A stretch of 64,000 bases of DNA from NCBI GenBank assembly GCA_037355855.1, contig CM074764.1, forward strand, positions 682,001 to 746,000, given 5' to 3'. The notes below the pieces were generated by a model, which worked only from the letters and a program-made list of their open reading frames with translations, was not told the DNA's origin and did no database searches. This document shows positions 10,727 to 22,228 of the stretch, piece by piece. The number at the start of each line of letters is the position of its first letter. Positions within the stretch are counted from its first letter, which is position 1. The DNA is from Pseudo-nitzschia pungens (Eukaryota; Bacillariophyta; Bacillariophyceae; Bacillariales; Bacillariaceae). The position numbers and the translations under genes were made by a program.

Positions 10727-13030
10727 CTAATTTCGAAGAGAGGAAGCTCCTCCGTTCCGCTCGTCGCGTCTCATGGCATTAATCAGCTGCGTCATTGACA
10801 GGTTCGATCCATAGTGGCTTTCGATCCTTCTAATGGCTGTGTTAAGATCATTCCCTCTCCTTGTTAAGCGCTCAATACATCCCCAGATAATCTTTCTTCT
10901 GGAGTACTTGTACTTCTCGCGACCCCTCTCCCTCCGATTGAACTCTCTTGCAGGCTTCCTTCCTCCAATCCCATTCACATACTCATCCCACATGGCTTGC
11001 AGCGTCCGCGGATGGGGATGCAGAGTTGCAGGCCGGCGAGAAGGAGCAATTCCCTGGGGGATTGGATCAGCAGGAACTATTGGATTCCTTCTTCGATGCG
11101 CTGGAGCAGCAGCAAGACCCCGGACGGCCGACGTCAGCGTTCGAATCATTCTCTTCAGTTCAGCAACCTCTGTAAGATAATGGTTCCGGATCTCAGCAGT
11201 ATTGGTCTGAACAGTGGACAACTTTGCATATATGGCGTTCCTCCACTGCAATCCCCCAAGGGAAGCCCCAAGAGCTATCTCTGCCTCGTCTGCAGGGATC
11301 TCGTCTAAGCTAACAACGCCATTGTTGTTCGTGGGGATCACTTCCACTCTTTGGATTGGGTTCTCCTCCTCTAAGTGTCCATCCAACTCCTCATAAGCAA
11401 GAACAATCTTCCCCCTAAGGACTGGGGGAACCATTTCTACAGCGTGCGCATCGAAACAAGCCCACATCAAGGGCTTTGAAAGGATGGTGGCAACACCATT
11501 ACCAAATGCTGATCTAATACCAGGCGCTATTGTCGACGCAAGCCACTCGTCTGTAAGCGCGCTGTCGTCTTTTGCCTTGTACAGGCAGACACCTTTCTGG
11601 CAAAGCCTGCTTGCTGCATTAACATCAGGCCAGTCAAGCTGAATATCAGTATACCTATCCTGCATTGCTTTTGTTCTCCATCTGGCCCGATAGTCTACAT
11701 CATCTCGATGCGCGCCACAAACCCTTGCCAAAGTGGCACCCATCTTCTTCAGTGAGTGAGTCCCCAGCGCCATATCACCTTCAGGGCAAAAGAAATCACT
11801 GTGGACTGCTCCTGATATAACCTGCTGATAGGTACTCTTAGTTTCATTTGCTTCCTTATCCTGTACATCCTCAGGATCAGCACCAGTAGTGGTACCATCT
11901 GCAAACAACCATTGACTGATTGATCCTCCACCTTCAGTGTGCCACACTTCCAGGAAGATTGCAAGGGACAGCAATACACAGAATCGGGTGTCCATCGATC
12001 CAAGCAGGCACTGCTTTGGCGCATGCTTCTCTTCCTTAACATTCTTGGACCATCTCATCTGTGCTGTTAGGTACTCAGGGTACATCAAGTTCTGTTCCAG
12101 GCATTTCTTTTTGACATGGCAACAGTCATCCCCCCTTGCTATCATATGGAGCTGGAATTTCACCATTGCTTGGTGCCTTAGATGATTAATACTATGCCCT
12201 TTCAACATATCCAGTATCTGGAAGTACTCTCCCTTGGTGAAGCCACGATCTGCAGTTGACTTCTTCCCATTGCCTTTACACTCCTTGTGACCAATAGCCA
12301 TGATGAGCCGGTTGATCTTAGTGGATCTTGTGGGGTTCCCTTTCTGCGTTTGCTCGCACCAGCACATCTCTGTCTCAAAGAAATATGAAATAGCCTTCTT
12401 CCAGTAACATACTGTAGTTGATCTCATTTTCGGCGTGTCATTTTTATTAGGATTCTCCTTGCCATACACCTTCAAGCACATCCAATGGAAGAGATGGTGT
12501 GGTCTTACTGTATTCAGTTGTTCTAATGGAATAATCGAATCGCTTTCGTATGGCTCTCCAGTCACGTAATTCATAAACTGAAGCAAGATCTTGTGGTATT
12601 TGAAGACTTGGGTTGGCGCATGGACATCATTTGGAAGTGCTGGGGGAGGGCCTGCTGGTACTTTGTAGATTGGGCGCCCAGTTGGCCCTGTACCAGCAGG
12701 GGGGGGAGGAGCAGCGGCGGGGCGGGCCGGCGCAGCAGCAGGGGGGGGAGCAGCAGCGGGGGCCGGCGCAGCGGCGGGGGCCGGCGCAGCAGCAGCAGCA
12801 GCAGCAGCTCGGCGTTGTCGTTCCTGTTCAGCGATTGCCTGAGCAACATCAGGAGGGTCCGGATTATTAGCAAGGCGCTCTTGATCTTCTGGAGGAAGCA
12901 AGTGGGTCCCCATGTTTCCAAAGGCAATTGCAAAATTCCTAGCATTTTCTGCTGCTTCGGCTTCCCGTTGCCGTCGACGACGCTCACGAGCCCGTACAGC
13001 GGCCCGGTTGGTACTCCATTGTCGAGGCAT
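10727..13030 (-). mobile_element. Crypton-like tyrosine recombinase (transposase) gene
   Basis: An intact 767-residue ORF starting at MPRQWST; an in-frame ATG 63 bases upstream is less likely. Residues 40-100 are an Ala/Pro-rich linker. The region with KAISYFF and GNPTRSTKIN resembles the N-terminal DNA-binding part of the large recombinases found in diatom genomes. The catalytic part follows: Arg in HMIARGDD, then GTHSLKKMGATLA (box II), RARWRTK and DRYTDI, which gives the R...HxxK...W...Y order of tyrosine recombinases. The Arg of HxxR is Lys here. The C-terminal ~90 residues (MWDEYVNGIGG, KYSRRKIIW) resemble the GCR1_C DNA-binding domain carried by Cryptons. These elements move as circles and leave no terminal inverted repeats. 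Codon use is less GC-rich than in the neighbours. I could not define the element's ends. Confidence 0.82.
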
Positions 13031-13917
13031 ACTGTTGTTTTGCTTGTTTCTTTTTTCTCTTTTTTTTGTTGTTACTGTAATTAAATGGTCCAATTGCTGT
13101 GTATTCAGTGATTAATTTTGTGAGCAAAAGGAAATGGGCACCTCTGTCGGCGGAGTTGGTTTCGGAGTTGGTTCCGGAAAAGATGAATCCCTACTCAAGA
13201 GCCTCTCGTTTTGTTGCAAGAGTTGCGCACCCCGTGTTAAAATACGGGAGTAAAATTCCATTGTTTCTACCATATTTCTATATATTGCATTGCAACCAGT
13301 ACTCTACTCTCAGACCACAAAAAATGGTCCGGGCACTTCTAAAATTATATGGTGTCAACTAGTGTATCGAATCCCACGTGGAATCCCGTATGTGGTTGTA
13401 CTATCAATAATATTTGCAACGTAAGTTGCATTTCAGGAACACCATACTCGTACCCATTACGGCACAAACCCCGAAGTAAGCCTTATTTTTCTTTTCGATT
13501 GATTCAAAAGTTTGAAACTGGAAAGTATCCCATCCAAACTCGAATCGCCGCCTATTGCCTGCGTTTACTTGTAGGAGTAGTATCGTCCTTAAAGTAAGCC
13601 TTCCCGTACTTGTGCGGTGTTGGTACCGATGATTCGAGCGCGACACCTTGCATTCCTTCAATCAAAAGACAAAGGAAGATGATAAGATTACGGTTCCATC
13701 GGTACGTGCCGTACCAGCACCTTGCCCCCGCCGAGGTACCGTATCCTCAAAAGAAGGTCACTCTCGTGCGCATTTACATGTCCATTGTGTCGAGTCGTTC
13801 CACCTTTATCTCGACGTAGCCAGCTGTTGTTCGTGGTGCCATTCTTGTTCGGATTGATTGATTCTCGACTTGCACGGAGAAACGAACACGAAACGAAAGA
13901 CGATCCGCACGGGTATC
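13031..13917. other. Intergenic, right flank of the recombinase gene
   Basis: No gene is supported. The first few hundred bases may belong to the mobile element. Short ORFs here have no recognisable content. Confidence 0.5.
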
Positions 13918-14754
13918 ATGGCCGAGCCTTCCGATGATGCCGACAACAATCACACCAACCCGGAGGAACCCAAGGACTCTGCTCCGACGCCCGGGGATGA
14001 CGATGATGCGGTCCGCTTGATGGAATCCAAAATCCCAATCTCGTTGTTGCCCTTTGCCACGCTAGTGATCCTGTCTCCGATCAACGAGACGGTCGCCATC
14101 GGGCTGGCCCTTGCGATTTCCTCCGCCATGGTCGGGGCAACGTATTGCCGATCGAAAAAGCAAAAGCTACGGCAGCAGCAACGACCGGACCAGCAGTCCC
14201 AGTCCCAATCGCGGTCGCTTCCGGAGTGGCGCTGGCTGGAAATTTCGCTCCTCCTCGGTCTCCTGGCCTGCGGCATCGCGCACGCGGTCGCGGGCACCCC
14301 GATGATTGTCCTCCAGTGCGTTCCGACGACTTTCCTGGCGGTCGCGGTGGCGGTCTCGATCGTCGCCGGGGATCCCTTTGCGGCCCGCGACGTCCGGTCG
14401 CTGGCGAAACCGGAACGAGCGGCGACCCCGGGATTCGAACGGTCGTGCCGGATCCTTTCCGGATACTGGGGCGCGGTGCTGTTTGTCACGGCTCTCTGCC
14501 AGTGGATGGGTTGCTGGCTGTTCGTGGCCTCGGTCGAAACGAGGGAGATAACGAACCCGTTGGGCTTTGTGTTTCTCGGGACCGTGATTCCGGTGTGTCT
14601 CCCGCTCTTTGTGGCTCCGCGCGGATGCGGGATGGTCCTCCGGTGCCTTCGGAGAACGGGAGACGACGAGGGCGGCGGCGACGACGAGGAGGGCGGAGCG
14701 GACAACGGCGGCGACGCACCCAACGGAGCCGCTGCGGTCGGACCCGTGGTGTGA
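13918..14754 (+). CDS. Unknown multi-pass membrane protein
   Basis: A 278-residue protein starting at MAEPSDD. A 60-base TTG extension upstream is ignored. An acidic N-terminus is followed by about six hydrophobic segments, grouped as ISLLPFATLVIL / VAIGLALAISSAMVG, then LEISLLLGLLACGIAHAVAG / VLQCVPTTFLAVAVAVSIVAG, then WGAVLFVTALCQWMGCWLF / LGFVFLGTVIPVCLPLF. A basic Gln-rich loop separates the first two groups, and an acidic Gly-rich tail ends the protein. The loop with GDPFAARDVRSLAKPE and GFERSCRILSGYWG recalls small bacterial inner-membrane proteins of the septation-protein type, in which a GDPFT motif precedes a long loop and a W-G membrane helix. That likeness is from memory and weak. 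No function is assigned. Confidence 0.65.
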   Translation: MAEPSDDADNNHTNPEEPKDSAPTPGDDDDAVRLMESKIPISLLPFATLVILSPINETVAIGLALAISSAMVGATYCRSKKQKLRQQQRPDQQSQSQSRSLPEWRWLEISLLLGLLACGIAHAVAGTPMIVLQCVPTTFLAVAVAVSIVAGDPFAARDVRSLAKPERAATPGFERSCRILSGYWGAVLFVTALCQWMGCWLFVASVETREITNPLGFVFLGTVIPVCLPLFVAPRGCGMVLRCLRRTGDDEGGGDDEEGGADNGGDAPNGAAAVGPVV

Positions 14755-15392
14755 CGGCGAGAGCACTCGCGAGCGGTGTTCCGAAATGCGGGTCCGAAAA
14801 CAACGCCTACGCTGCGCTGCGCTCCGTTCGACACGCGTGGCTCGTTCCATCGCGATGGTTGCTGCATCCATCGCCGAGGCAGCGACCGCGCGATCGAGCT
14901 CCCCGTTTTGAAAAGCACCTTAAAAAAAGTAGCAAAGCAACGATTTACAACAATGCCTCGAAAATCGACTCGTTTGTTTTCGTGATAATAATCATAATAA
15001 TAATAATTGACTTGTTCATAGAATTTAGCGCACGATTGATGACTGCCGACGACGAATGCCACGCCACCGAAACAGGCCACGAATCGATTCTTCTTCCGCT
15101 CGACAAAATCCTAGAGTCGCGGATTCATTCATTCATTCATTCATTCCACTCGCTAACTCTATGCGACAAGGCTTTTCAAAAATAGACAATTTCGGTTCCG
15201 TTGGCATTCCATTGGTTCTTGCGTGGAACACAAACGGAACAGAACGGAACGGAACTGAACTGAACTCAACCGATCCATCGATCGACCGGGGGTTTTCGTG
15301 TTTTTGTACGTTTGCTCGTTCATTTCCTCGCGATTCGTTTCCTTTCGTCTCGCTTCCTTTCGTTCCGCTCCGCATCCTTCTTTGGGGCCGGC
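14755..15392. other. Convergent intergenic spacer
   Basis: No gene is supported. A short ATTC tetramer run lies at 15121-15148. GGAAC/TGAAC pentamer-like repeats lie at 15236-15268. Confidence 0.55.
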
Positions 15393-16787
15393 CTAGAATC
15401 CAAAGTCACCGTCGTCAAAGCCGTACTCGCTGCCGTCGTCGTCGTCGTCGTCGGAATCGTCCCCACGGGCGGCGCCCTTGTCCATCGCGGCGGCCTCCTC
15501 CATGGAATTCAGTTCCGCCAGATCGACCTTCCACCGCAGCGTGCCACCGATTCCGCCAAAGCCCTTCACGAACTGCGTACCCTCGGCGGACCGATCCGTG
15601 ATGAACTCGAGGTTGCAACCGTAGTCCTTGTAGTTCTCGGCGAACCACTCCACCAGGGCGACCTTGTCGGTGGTTTCCAGCTCGACCCCGGTCGCCTCGT
15701 CCCGGAAATACTTGTCGTCGCCCTCCTGCGCCTTCGTGAGGTGGAGGACCTTCTCCTCCTGGGTCTGGACGTTTCGCACCGTGTATCTCTGAATGTCGAG
15801 ATTGTCCCAGATTATCAGGTCCTCGACGGCACCCATCTCGAGTCCCCGGAGGGTGTCTTCGACCATGAAGCAGTACTGGCCCGTGTCCTGGGCGATGTGG
15901 TCGAAGTATTTCTGGAGGAGTTTCTTTTCCTTCATGAGCTTGACGTTGGCGAGGGAATCCGCAGAGAGCTCGATCGCCTGGTTGAATCCGTTTTCTCCGC
16001 CGTAGCTCACGTCGACCATCTTGACCACGATCTTGGAGAGACGCTGGTCGAAGAGGTCGGACCGCATGAGCTCGCTCTTGAAGTCGGCGGAACCGGCCAG
16101 GACGATCCCCTGCACGTTGGGTTTTTGGCCGTCCGGAACAAAGAGCTGCGTGGCGAGTTCCGCGACCTTGCGGACGTAGTTGTGCCGCTTTTCCAGGCGC
16201 AACCGGGCGAAACGAAGGGCGGACTGTCCTCCGCGCCCGTGCTTCTTGGGGAGATCGACCGAGAATTTGTGGAGGATTTCCCGGCTGGATCCCTGGACGG
16301 TTCCGTAGAGACATCCGTTACCGTCCATGATGATGAAGCCAAAGGCCTCGTCGTCGATGAGCAATTCGTTGAGATCCTCCGTGTGGAACTTGTTGTCGCA
16401 CAGGTACAGCGAGGTGTTGATGGCCCGGAAGGGCTCGAAATCGATGTTGACCTTGCGCTCCTTTCCGTCCTCGGTGATGACGGTTCCGCAGTACATGACC
16501 AATCCGTTGGGCGGGCACTTGCTGTACAACTTCAATCGTTGCTGCGTGGAGGTGATCGCGCTCAGGACGGACAAACGGTTGACCCGGCTCTTGATGTTGG
16601 AGGCCGTTCCGTACTCGTCGCTCAGCATTTTGTTGACCCGGGAAATCTGGTCCCCGGGGGGAATGATCAGGGAGATCATCGAGGTTCCGTTGCCGCGGGC
16701 GGCCTCGAGGTTCTTGATGAGTTTCTTCACCTTGAAGATCTCGATCTGCTTGTCCATTTCCTCCTGGGTTTTTTCGTCCTGGCCCAT
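15393..16787 (-). CDS. ETF1: Eukaryotic peptide chain release factor 1 (eRF1)
   Basis: A 464-residue single-exon protein with full-length eRF1 architecture. Domain 1 holds the stop-codon-reading motifs [17 protein letters not shown] (NIKS) and [11 protein letters not shown] (YxCxxxF). Domain 2 holds [11 protein letters not shown], whose GGQ triggers peptidyl-tRNA hydrolysis. Domain 3 and an acidic C-terminal tail (poly-Asp then DDGDFGF) bind eRF3. The protein recognises UAA, UAG and UGA in the ribosomal A site. The unaltered NIKS and YxCxxxF motifs fit a standard genetic code, which agrees with the stop codons used elsewhere here. Codon choice is strongly GC-ending, as expected for a highly expressed gene. 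An (ACTAA)n repeat lies just upstream of the start. Confidence 0.97.
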   Translation of the reverse strand: MGQDEKTQEEMDKQIEIFKVKKLIKNLEAARGNGTSMISLIIPPGDQISRVNKMLSDEYGTASNIKSRVNRLSVLSAITSTQQRLKLYSKCPPNGLVMYCGTVITEDGKERKVNIDFEPFRAINTSLYLCDNKFHTEDLNELLIDDEAFGFIIMDGNGCLYGTVQGSSREILHKFSVDLPKKHGRGGQSALRFARLRLEKRHNYVRKVAELATQLFVPDGQKPNVQGIVLAGSADFKSELMRSDLFDQRLSKIVVKMVDVSYGGENGFNQAIELSADSLANVKLMKEKKLLQKYFDHIAQDTGQYCFMVEDTLRGLEMGAVEDLIIWDNLDIQRYTVRNVQTQEEKVLHLTKAQEGDDKYFRDEATGVELETTDKVALVEWFAENYKDYGCNLEFITDRSAEGTQFVKGFGGIGGTLRWKVDLAELNSMEEAAAMDKGAARGDDSDDDDDDGSEYGFDDGDFGF

Positions 16788-18014
16788 TTTGAATCCGGTG
16801 CTGCGCTTTGCTGTTGCGTGAAACTAAACTAAACTAAACTAAACTAAAAATCGAAAGAAATTGGATTCTTTGCGGCGTCGCACTGCGGTAGAGGAAGATG
16901 ATTGTTATCTGTCCTTTGGGAAGTGCGGTACGGGTATCTTATTGCTGTAGGTTTCCGATGCTATTCTGCGAGAGCTAGAGCGGCAGTCGGTGAGGGCAAC
17001 GATTGGGCGAGTTGCTGGAGACGGTAGGTACCAGTATGGATCGGTAAGGCTTACGGTAGCAGCGGGGAAGAACCGAAAGCGCAAGTAGTAGTAGCAGCAA
17101 GGTTAACAACACACGACTGCGAGGGGTATGCGGCATGCTGCAGACACAACACAACACAACAAACTCACGTACGGTACAGACAGACACTCCAGATACGATG
17201 CGATGCGACACGATCGATGGATGGACTGCGGCAGAGACAAAGGGTGAAGTACAGAAACTACCAGAACCGGTAAGTTAAGGTTACTGTTTGTCGCCCGGAT
17301 GATGGGAACTCCAACGAAGTTTGCGTTGAAAAAAGCATGCCTGTTACGGTTTGTGAAAAATTCTGTACTCCGATTCCCGTGCACATGCGTACAATTCAGT
17401 GGCTCTACTCGTAACACGGTAAGGTTTATGCAGCAAATGAAATGCCAAAAAGCCTATGACGACGACGAAGGAAAATCCAAACACGTCGCGGCATTTTTCG
17501 AGCACGCACCGCAGAAGGGAAGGCTATCGGGACTTCCTCGTGGAAATAGGTTATGAGTCCATTCAGTCGTATTTTGTATTTTCGCCAAGATGGTGCACGT
17601 TTGAAAATCCAGTCGTTCGTTCCAAGTTCTATTCATCCTATTCCATCCTACTATGCGTACATACAATACATATCTCGACTCACCGTATGTATAACGCCTT
17701 CATTGATTTATGTTACTCGAATGAATCAAATGTGATTTTCAAACTTGCGCTGTTCCTCCACCCGAGCTGATGGGCGATGGTCGTGCTCAAATCAAACATG
17801 CATCACGAGTTGACGAGTAAGCTTACTGAATAGAAGTACGAGCAAGGTAAACCTTACTGAATACCCGTACCAGTACTCGTACGACAGACGACAGACGACA
17901 AACGACAACGAGTACGAGTACGAATGCAAAATTTCTCAATCAACGACAACTGACGACAAAGAAAACAGTAGGTTCCGACCCATGTTGATCGTCTAGGAAG
18001 AACGGCTTCGATGA
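16788..18014. other. Divergent intergenic region
   Basis: The region lies between the divergent eRF1 and pseudouridine synthase genes and probably contains both promoters. It holds an (ACTAA)n run at 16821-16848, several GGTTAC-like words and one exact GTAAGCTTAC palindrome at 17817-17826. No gene is supported. Confidence 0.5.
16821..16848. repeat. ACTAA pentamer repeat
   Basis: About five ACTAA units lie 35-60 bases upstream of the eRF1 start codon, in its presumed 5' UTR or promoter. Confidence 0.85.
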
Positions 18015-18817
18015 ATGGAATTCGCATCTGTCATCGGTGTTGGTCGTTCGTCTTTCTTGTCAGTTCTTATTGCAGCAATGATGACGTTGAATGTACCATT
18101 CCGCAAAGGGATGGGGAGGATCGCACTCGTGGCTTCTACGGCTCTCTCGATCTTCCTTTTGGGCGTGGAAGTGAGATTTGTTCAAGGATTCGTCGTCGTT
18201 GAAAAGAATTCCGCAACGATCACGAGAAGAGGAAGAGGGAGAATACGGACGGTGACAGCAATGTCTGCGGTCGGTCCGATGCCGATGCCGATGCCGGTAC
18301 AAATGCCGATACCGATACCCAAAAGCGAACAAAACGAGGGCATCGTTTGCGGGGACAAGAGCGACGAGGATGGGAATGGGGAGGATGCGAACGACAGAGC
18401 CACCTCGAGTAGCGTTTCTCTGCTGTGCCCCTCGTCGCGTCCTTCCAGAACCCATGGCGCAGCCAACATCAAGGTCACGTACCAACAAATCGAGACCGAT
18501 GACAAAAACCGCGGCGACGGAGCGCAGTTCTTGCCCATGCAGAAACACCACGCGAGAAACCCGTCCCGATGCGCGAGCGCCCGACCCGAGCGAGGGGGAG
18601 CGAAACGCCGCGAAAGCGATCGCTTCGAGTCGGGTGAGACTCGCTCGATGCTGGAAAAAACGGAACCCGTGCTCCACGACATTCCGAGCCTCGATTTCAT
18701 CGCCGACAACCTCTCCCGATTCCGGATCACCAAATCGTCCCGGGTTCTGTTGGAGGAATACCGGACCGAAAAAAAGAACTACCTCGAAGAGCACGGGTGT
18801 CCATCCGAAACGGAACC

Positions 18818-18858
<41 letters not shown>

Positions 18859-19922
18859 AAGGGCCGAGTCCCCCCGAACAAACACGCTCCGACGCACGGC
18901 GGCGGGAGCAGCGAGCCTCGCTGCAACTGAAACACGACCGGCTCCGGTCGAAAATCCGGGCGGAATGCCGGGCGTCCCTGCCCCTTTCCGTCGAGAAAAC
19001 GCTCCGAATCCTGTACCGCGACGCCCACATCTGCGTCGTCGACAAACCGAGCGGCGTCTTGAGCGTCCCCGGCCACAAGCGGAACCCCTCGCTGGCCGAC
19101 CTGGTGTACGACGCCCTCCTCGGGCCCTCGTCGTCGTCGTCGTCGTTTTCGTCGTCGTGCGAAAACAGCCCGGGGAGCATCGAAAGCGTTGACCAGACGG
19201 TGGTCCACCGCCTGGACATGGCCACGAGCGGGATCATCGTCTACGCCCTGTCGAAGGAGGCCCTGCGGGAACTCCACGTCACCTTTCGGGACCGTTTCGT
19301 GAAAAAGACCTACGAGGCTCTGTTGGAGGGCCACGTCTTTTTGTCGTCCTCCGGAGACGAAGCAAAGACAGGAGGAAACGCCGTGGCAAACCAAAACCTA
19401 CTGTCTTATCCGATCGGCTGCTGCGGCACCGCGGAGGGGGAAATCGATGTCGCTCTGGAACGCGATCCGAATAATCCGCCCTACATGCGGATCGCGCGGG
19501 CCCGGCTGGAAAAACAGTACGACAACGACAACGACGACAACGAAAACACGAATTCTGCCGCTGCTACGAACGCGGACTCCGGGGCCGGACCGAGACCCCG
19601 AGAAGCAGCAACAACGACAACGACGCCGCACAAGTTCTGGAGGGAAGCCCCCAAGCCGAGCGAGACGACCTGGTCGATTCGTTCCTACGAGCGCGACGCC
19701 TCCGGAAATCCCGTGACGCGGATCGAGCTGGTCCCCCGCACCGGTCGGACGCACCAGCTGCGGGTCCACGCCAGCGAAGTTCTGGGAGCCCCGATCGTCG
19801 GCGACGAAATCTACGGCAGCGGGGACGGCAAAACGCCCCTGTGCCTGCACGCCAGGAAGCTCTGCCTGGCGCACCCGATCACGGGGGCGGCCATGGTCTT
19901 CGAGGCCGATCCTCCCTTTTGA
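18015..19922 (+). CDS. RluA-family RNA pseudouridine synthase, organelle-targeted
   Basis: A 635-residue single-exon protein. The catalytic half (about residues 325-635) begins ILYRDAHICVVDKPSGVLSVPG and contains VVHRLDMATSG, whose Asp401 is the catalytic aspartate, then RFVKKTYEAL and the C-terminal block RTGRTHQLRVH with LCLHARKL. These are the hallmarks of RluA/RluC-type synthases, which isomerise uridine in rRNA or tRNA. The first ~60 residues have two hydrophobic stretches. The second (VASTALSIFLLGVEVRFVQGFVVV) could be a signal peptide with a QGF cleavage site leading to the plastid. Residues 80-320 are a poorly conserved extension with a poly-Thr run from an ACA repeat. A poly-Ser insert and a Thr/Asn-rich insert also interrupt the catalytic domain. 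The target RNA is unknown. Confidence 0.88.
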
Positions 19923-20479
19923 GAAGAGAGAGAGAGCGACGCGACGCGACGCAACGCAACGCGCTCACACCGAAACCAAACAAAACAAAACAAAACAAAA
20001 CAACCAGCCAGCCAACAAACGCTAGGCTTGAACACATTTGGCGCCGGTTGCAACGTGATCCCGACTAACTCACTAACTAACTGACTGACTGACTAACTGA
20101 CTGACTGACTGCTCACTCAATGCAATGATGGCACTGTTCCATGCTGTTCAATGCTGTTCTATACTGTACTGTACTGTACTGTACGGTAGTAATGTTCTAC
20201 AGTAGAATGAATTCGTTGCGAACCACGGTGCACAGTGGCGTCTCCCTCGCGAAAAAGCGCCGTGCGAGTTTGTTGTTTGCGTCGCCCGGACGGGAACGAA
20301 ACGAAACAGCGCTCCTCGCGGCAGCTGTTTCCGTTACGTTCCGTTCTGTTCGGTGCTGCGGCACGCCACGCTACGCCACGCTACGCCACGCCAAGCTACC
20401 AACTCCCCTACAACGTTCGGTTGTTTTAGTTGTTGTTGTTGCTGTTTGAAACGTTATTCTAAATGTTGTTATTGTTGTT
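19923..20479. other. Convergent intergenic spacer with short tandem repeats
   Basis: It contains CAAAA repeats (19975-20003), CTAA/CTGA runs (20064-20112) and TACTG repeats (20163-20185). No gene is supported. Confidence 0.6.
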
Positions 20480-22228
20480 CTAATTGTTATAGTTGTTGTA
20501 TCTGCCGTAGTAGTAGTTGCGGTTTTCGTCGTTGTTCTGGCCGTTCCCGTTGACGCTGGCGTCGTCCGGGATAAAGTCCGCGGACGTGTCGTCGTCGTAG
20601 AGGGTGAGCGACCGGGGGAGCTCGCCGTTCATGACGCGCGCCGCGATGTGGTAGAGGTACCGGGCGCTGTCCGAGGTCGGGTAGGCCTCCTGGATGTGCT
20701 CGGACGGGGTCATCCGCCGGGCCTGGCTCCAGAGATTGGCGATGTTTTCCCCCAGAACGATCGCCGGGTCCGGCAGGTGCCCGTAGAGGGTCGCGTAGAC
20801 GACGAGTCCCTCGAGGTAGGTCCCCGCGGGCGTCAGGTGGATCTCGTCCATGTGGATGAGGGTCTCCCAAAAGGCCGGGCTCTCCTCCCAGATCATCAGA
20901 AAGGCGAGGCCGACCGGGGCCAGCTTGGGTTGCTGGCGCTCCGGCAGGTAGGGGGCGATCGCCGCCGCGTATTCCTTGTATCCCTCGTAGGTGAGGGACA
21001 TGAAGGTCGGAATGTCCGTCAGTCCGGACATGTCCCGGGTGGACGGCCAGTAGGCGTGGGTCACCATAAAGACGGGGACGGCCCCCGTCTTGAGGATCCA
21101 CGGGACGTACACGTCGACCAGCAGCTCGATGCTCTCGGCTCTCGGGTCCAAGCAGCACGGTCCCCGGGACATGTCGTTGATCAGTATGTAGTCCCACCGC
21201 GGGACGCCCCCGTTGAAGTCGTCGTACTGGCTCTGCTTGAAAAAGTAGTAGTTGGCGCTGATCATGCATGGGTTTGTCCCGTCGTCCTGGAGGGAATAAT
21301 TGTCGTAGAACGAATCGACGACGTCGCCGTTGTTGTAGTACTCGGGAGCGTCGTCGTCGGCGCCGGCGACATTATCGTCGGCAACATCGTCGTCGGCGAC
21401 ATTATCGTCGGCAACATCGTAGTCGTCGTCGCCGTCGTAACCGTAGTACTCTTGTTCCAATCCACGATTCGGTCGTGGTTCCATCGATTCGTCCGGTTCG
21501 TCCCGGAGCGTTCCGGTTGGTTGTATTATTGTTGTTTTTTGGAGTTTCCTCTGGTGTCTTTGGTTGCCGTCATCGTTGTTGTTGTTGTTGTCATCGTTAT
21601 TGTTGTTGTCATCGTTATTATTATCATCGTCGTTGTTGTTGTTGTATTGGTCGTAGTTGGCGTGATCGGAATACAATTCAACGAAGCGTTCGTCCTTTCC
21701 CAAAAGCAGTTGCGCCACCGTACAGGCGCCAAAATCATAGAGATGGGATTCCGTGGAATCCAGTTGATAGGTGTAATATTGTTGCTGATTCGAAGCGTCA
21801 GCGTCGTCGTAATTGTTATCGTCGTTTCCGTTTCCATTTCCATTCCCATTTCCGTTCCCGTTGTTGTAATAGTTGTACGCGTTGACGCTCTTCATGTACT
21901 CGTCGTACGCCTTCTCCGCGCCCTCGTACTCGGCGTTGTCGACGTCCCATATCCGGGCGTTGCCCGTGTCCCACTTGACGAGCATCCCGTTGCCGTAATA
22001 CAGGTGCGAGAGCAGCGTGGCGCTCCCGTGCAGGCAGCTGTCCTGGGACAGCTTGCCTCCGGACATGGCTTCCAGGAGCCGCGGCAGATCGTTGTAGTAC
22101 ATGAGAGAGTTCCCGATCATGGCCACCCGCACCTCTTTCTCCTCGATCGAACCCCCGGTCCAAAAGGCGAGGACCACCATCGTTCCCACGATCGCGGACA
22201 GGCTCTTGGGGCCGCCTGATTCCGGCAA
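20480..22228 (-). CDS. SGNH-hydrolase-like protein with Asn/Asp-rich inserts (paralogue 1)
   Basis: A 582-residue protein related along its length to the gene at 51322-53415. A short N-terminus and one membrane segment (SAIVGTMVVLAFW) precede the SGNH-like core. Block I is VAMIGNSLMYYNDLPR, with Ser of GNS as candidate nucleophile. NGM follows in YYGNGML. The C-terminal block IHMDEIHLTPAGTY carries the DxxH dyad. Such enzymes are esterases or acylhydrolases, and the substrate is unknown. Two inserts of almost pure Asn/Asp/Gly/Tyr (roughly residues 115-145 and 190-310) and an Asn/Tyr-rich tail interrupt the fold. With a single N-terminal membrane segment the core probably faces the secretory lumen or the outside. 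A start in another exon cannot be excluded. Confidence 0.72.
   Translation of the reverse strand: MPESGGPKSLSAIVGTMVVLAFWTGGSIEEKEVRVAMIGNSLMYYNDLPRLLEAMSGGKLSQDSCLHGSATLLSHLYYGNGMLVKWDTGNARIWDVDNAEYEGAEKAYDEYMKSVNAYNYYNNGNGNGNGNGNGNDDNNYDDADASNQQQYYTYQLDSTESHLYDFGACTVAQLLLGKDERFVELYSDHANYDQYNNNNDDDNNNDDNNNNDDNNNNNDDGNQRHQRKLQKTTIIQPTGTLRDEPDESMEPRPNRGLEQEYYGYDGDDDYDVADDNVADDDVADDNVAGADDDAPEYYNNGDVVDSFYDNYSLQDDGTNPCMISANYYFFKQSQYDDFNGGVPRWDYILINDMSRGPCCLDPRAESIELLVDVYVPWILKTGAVPVFMVTHAYWPSTRDMSGLTDIPTFMSLTYEGYKEYAAAIAPYLPERQQPKLAPVGLAFLMIWEESPAFWETLIHMDEIHLTPAGTYLEGLVVYATLYGHLPDPAIVLGENIANLWSQARRMTPSEHIQEAYPTSDSARYLYHIAARVMNGELPRSLTLYDDDTSADFIPDDASVNGNGQNNDENRNYYYGRYNNYNN

Noticed and set aside
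15312..16832. 506-codon plus-strand ORF across eRF1
   Set aside because: Shadow of the GC-ending codons of eRF1, with no family resemblance.
20648..22219. 523-codon plus-strand ORF across the first SGNH-like gene
   Set aside because: Antisense of Asn/Asp runs read as Val/Ile repeats.
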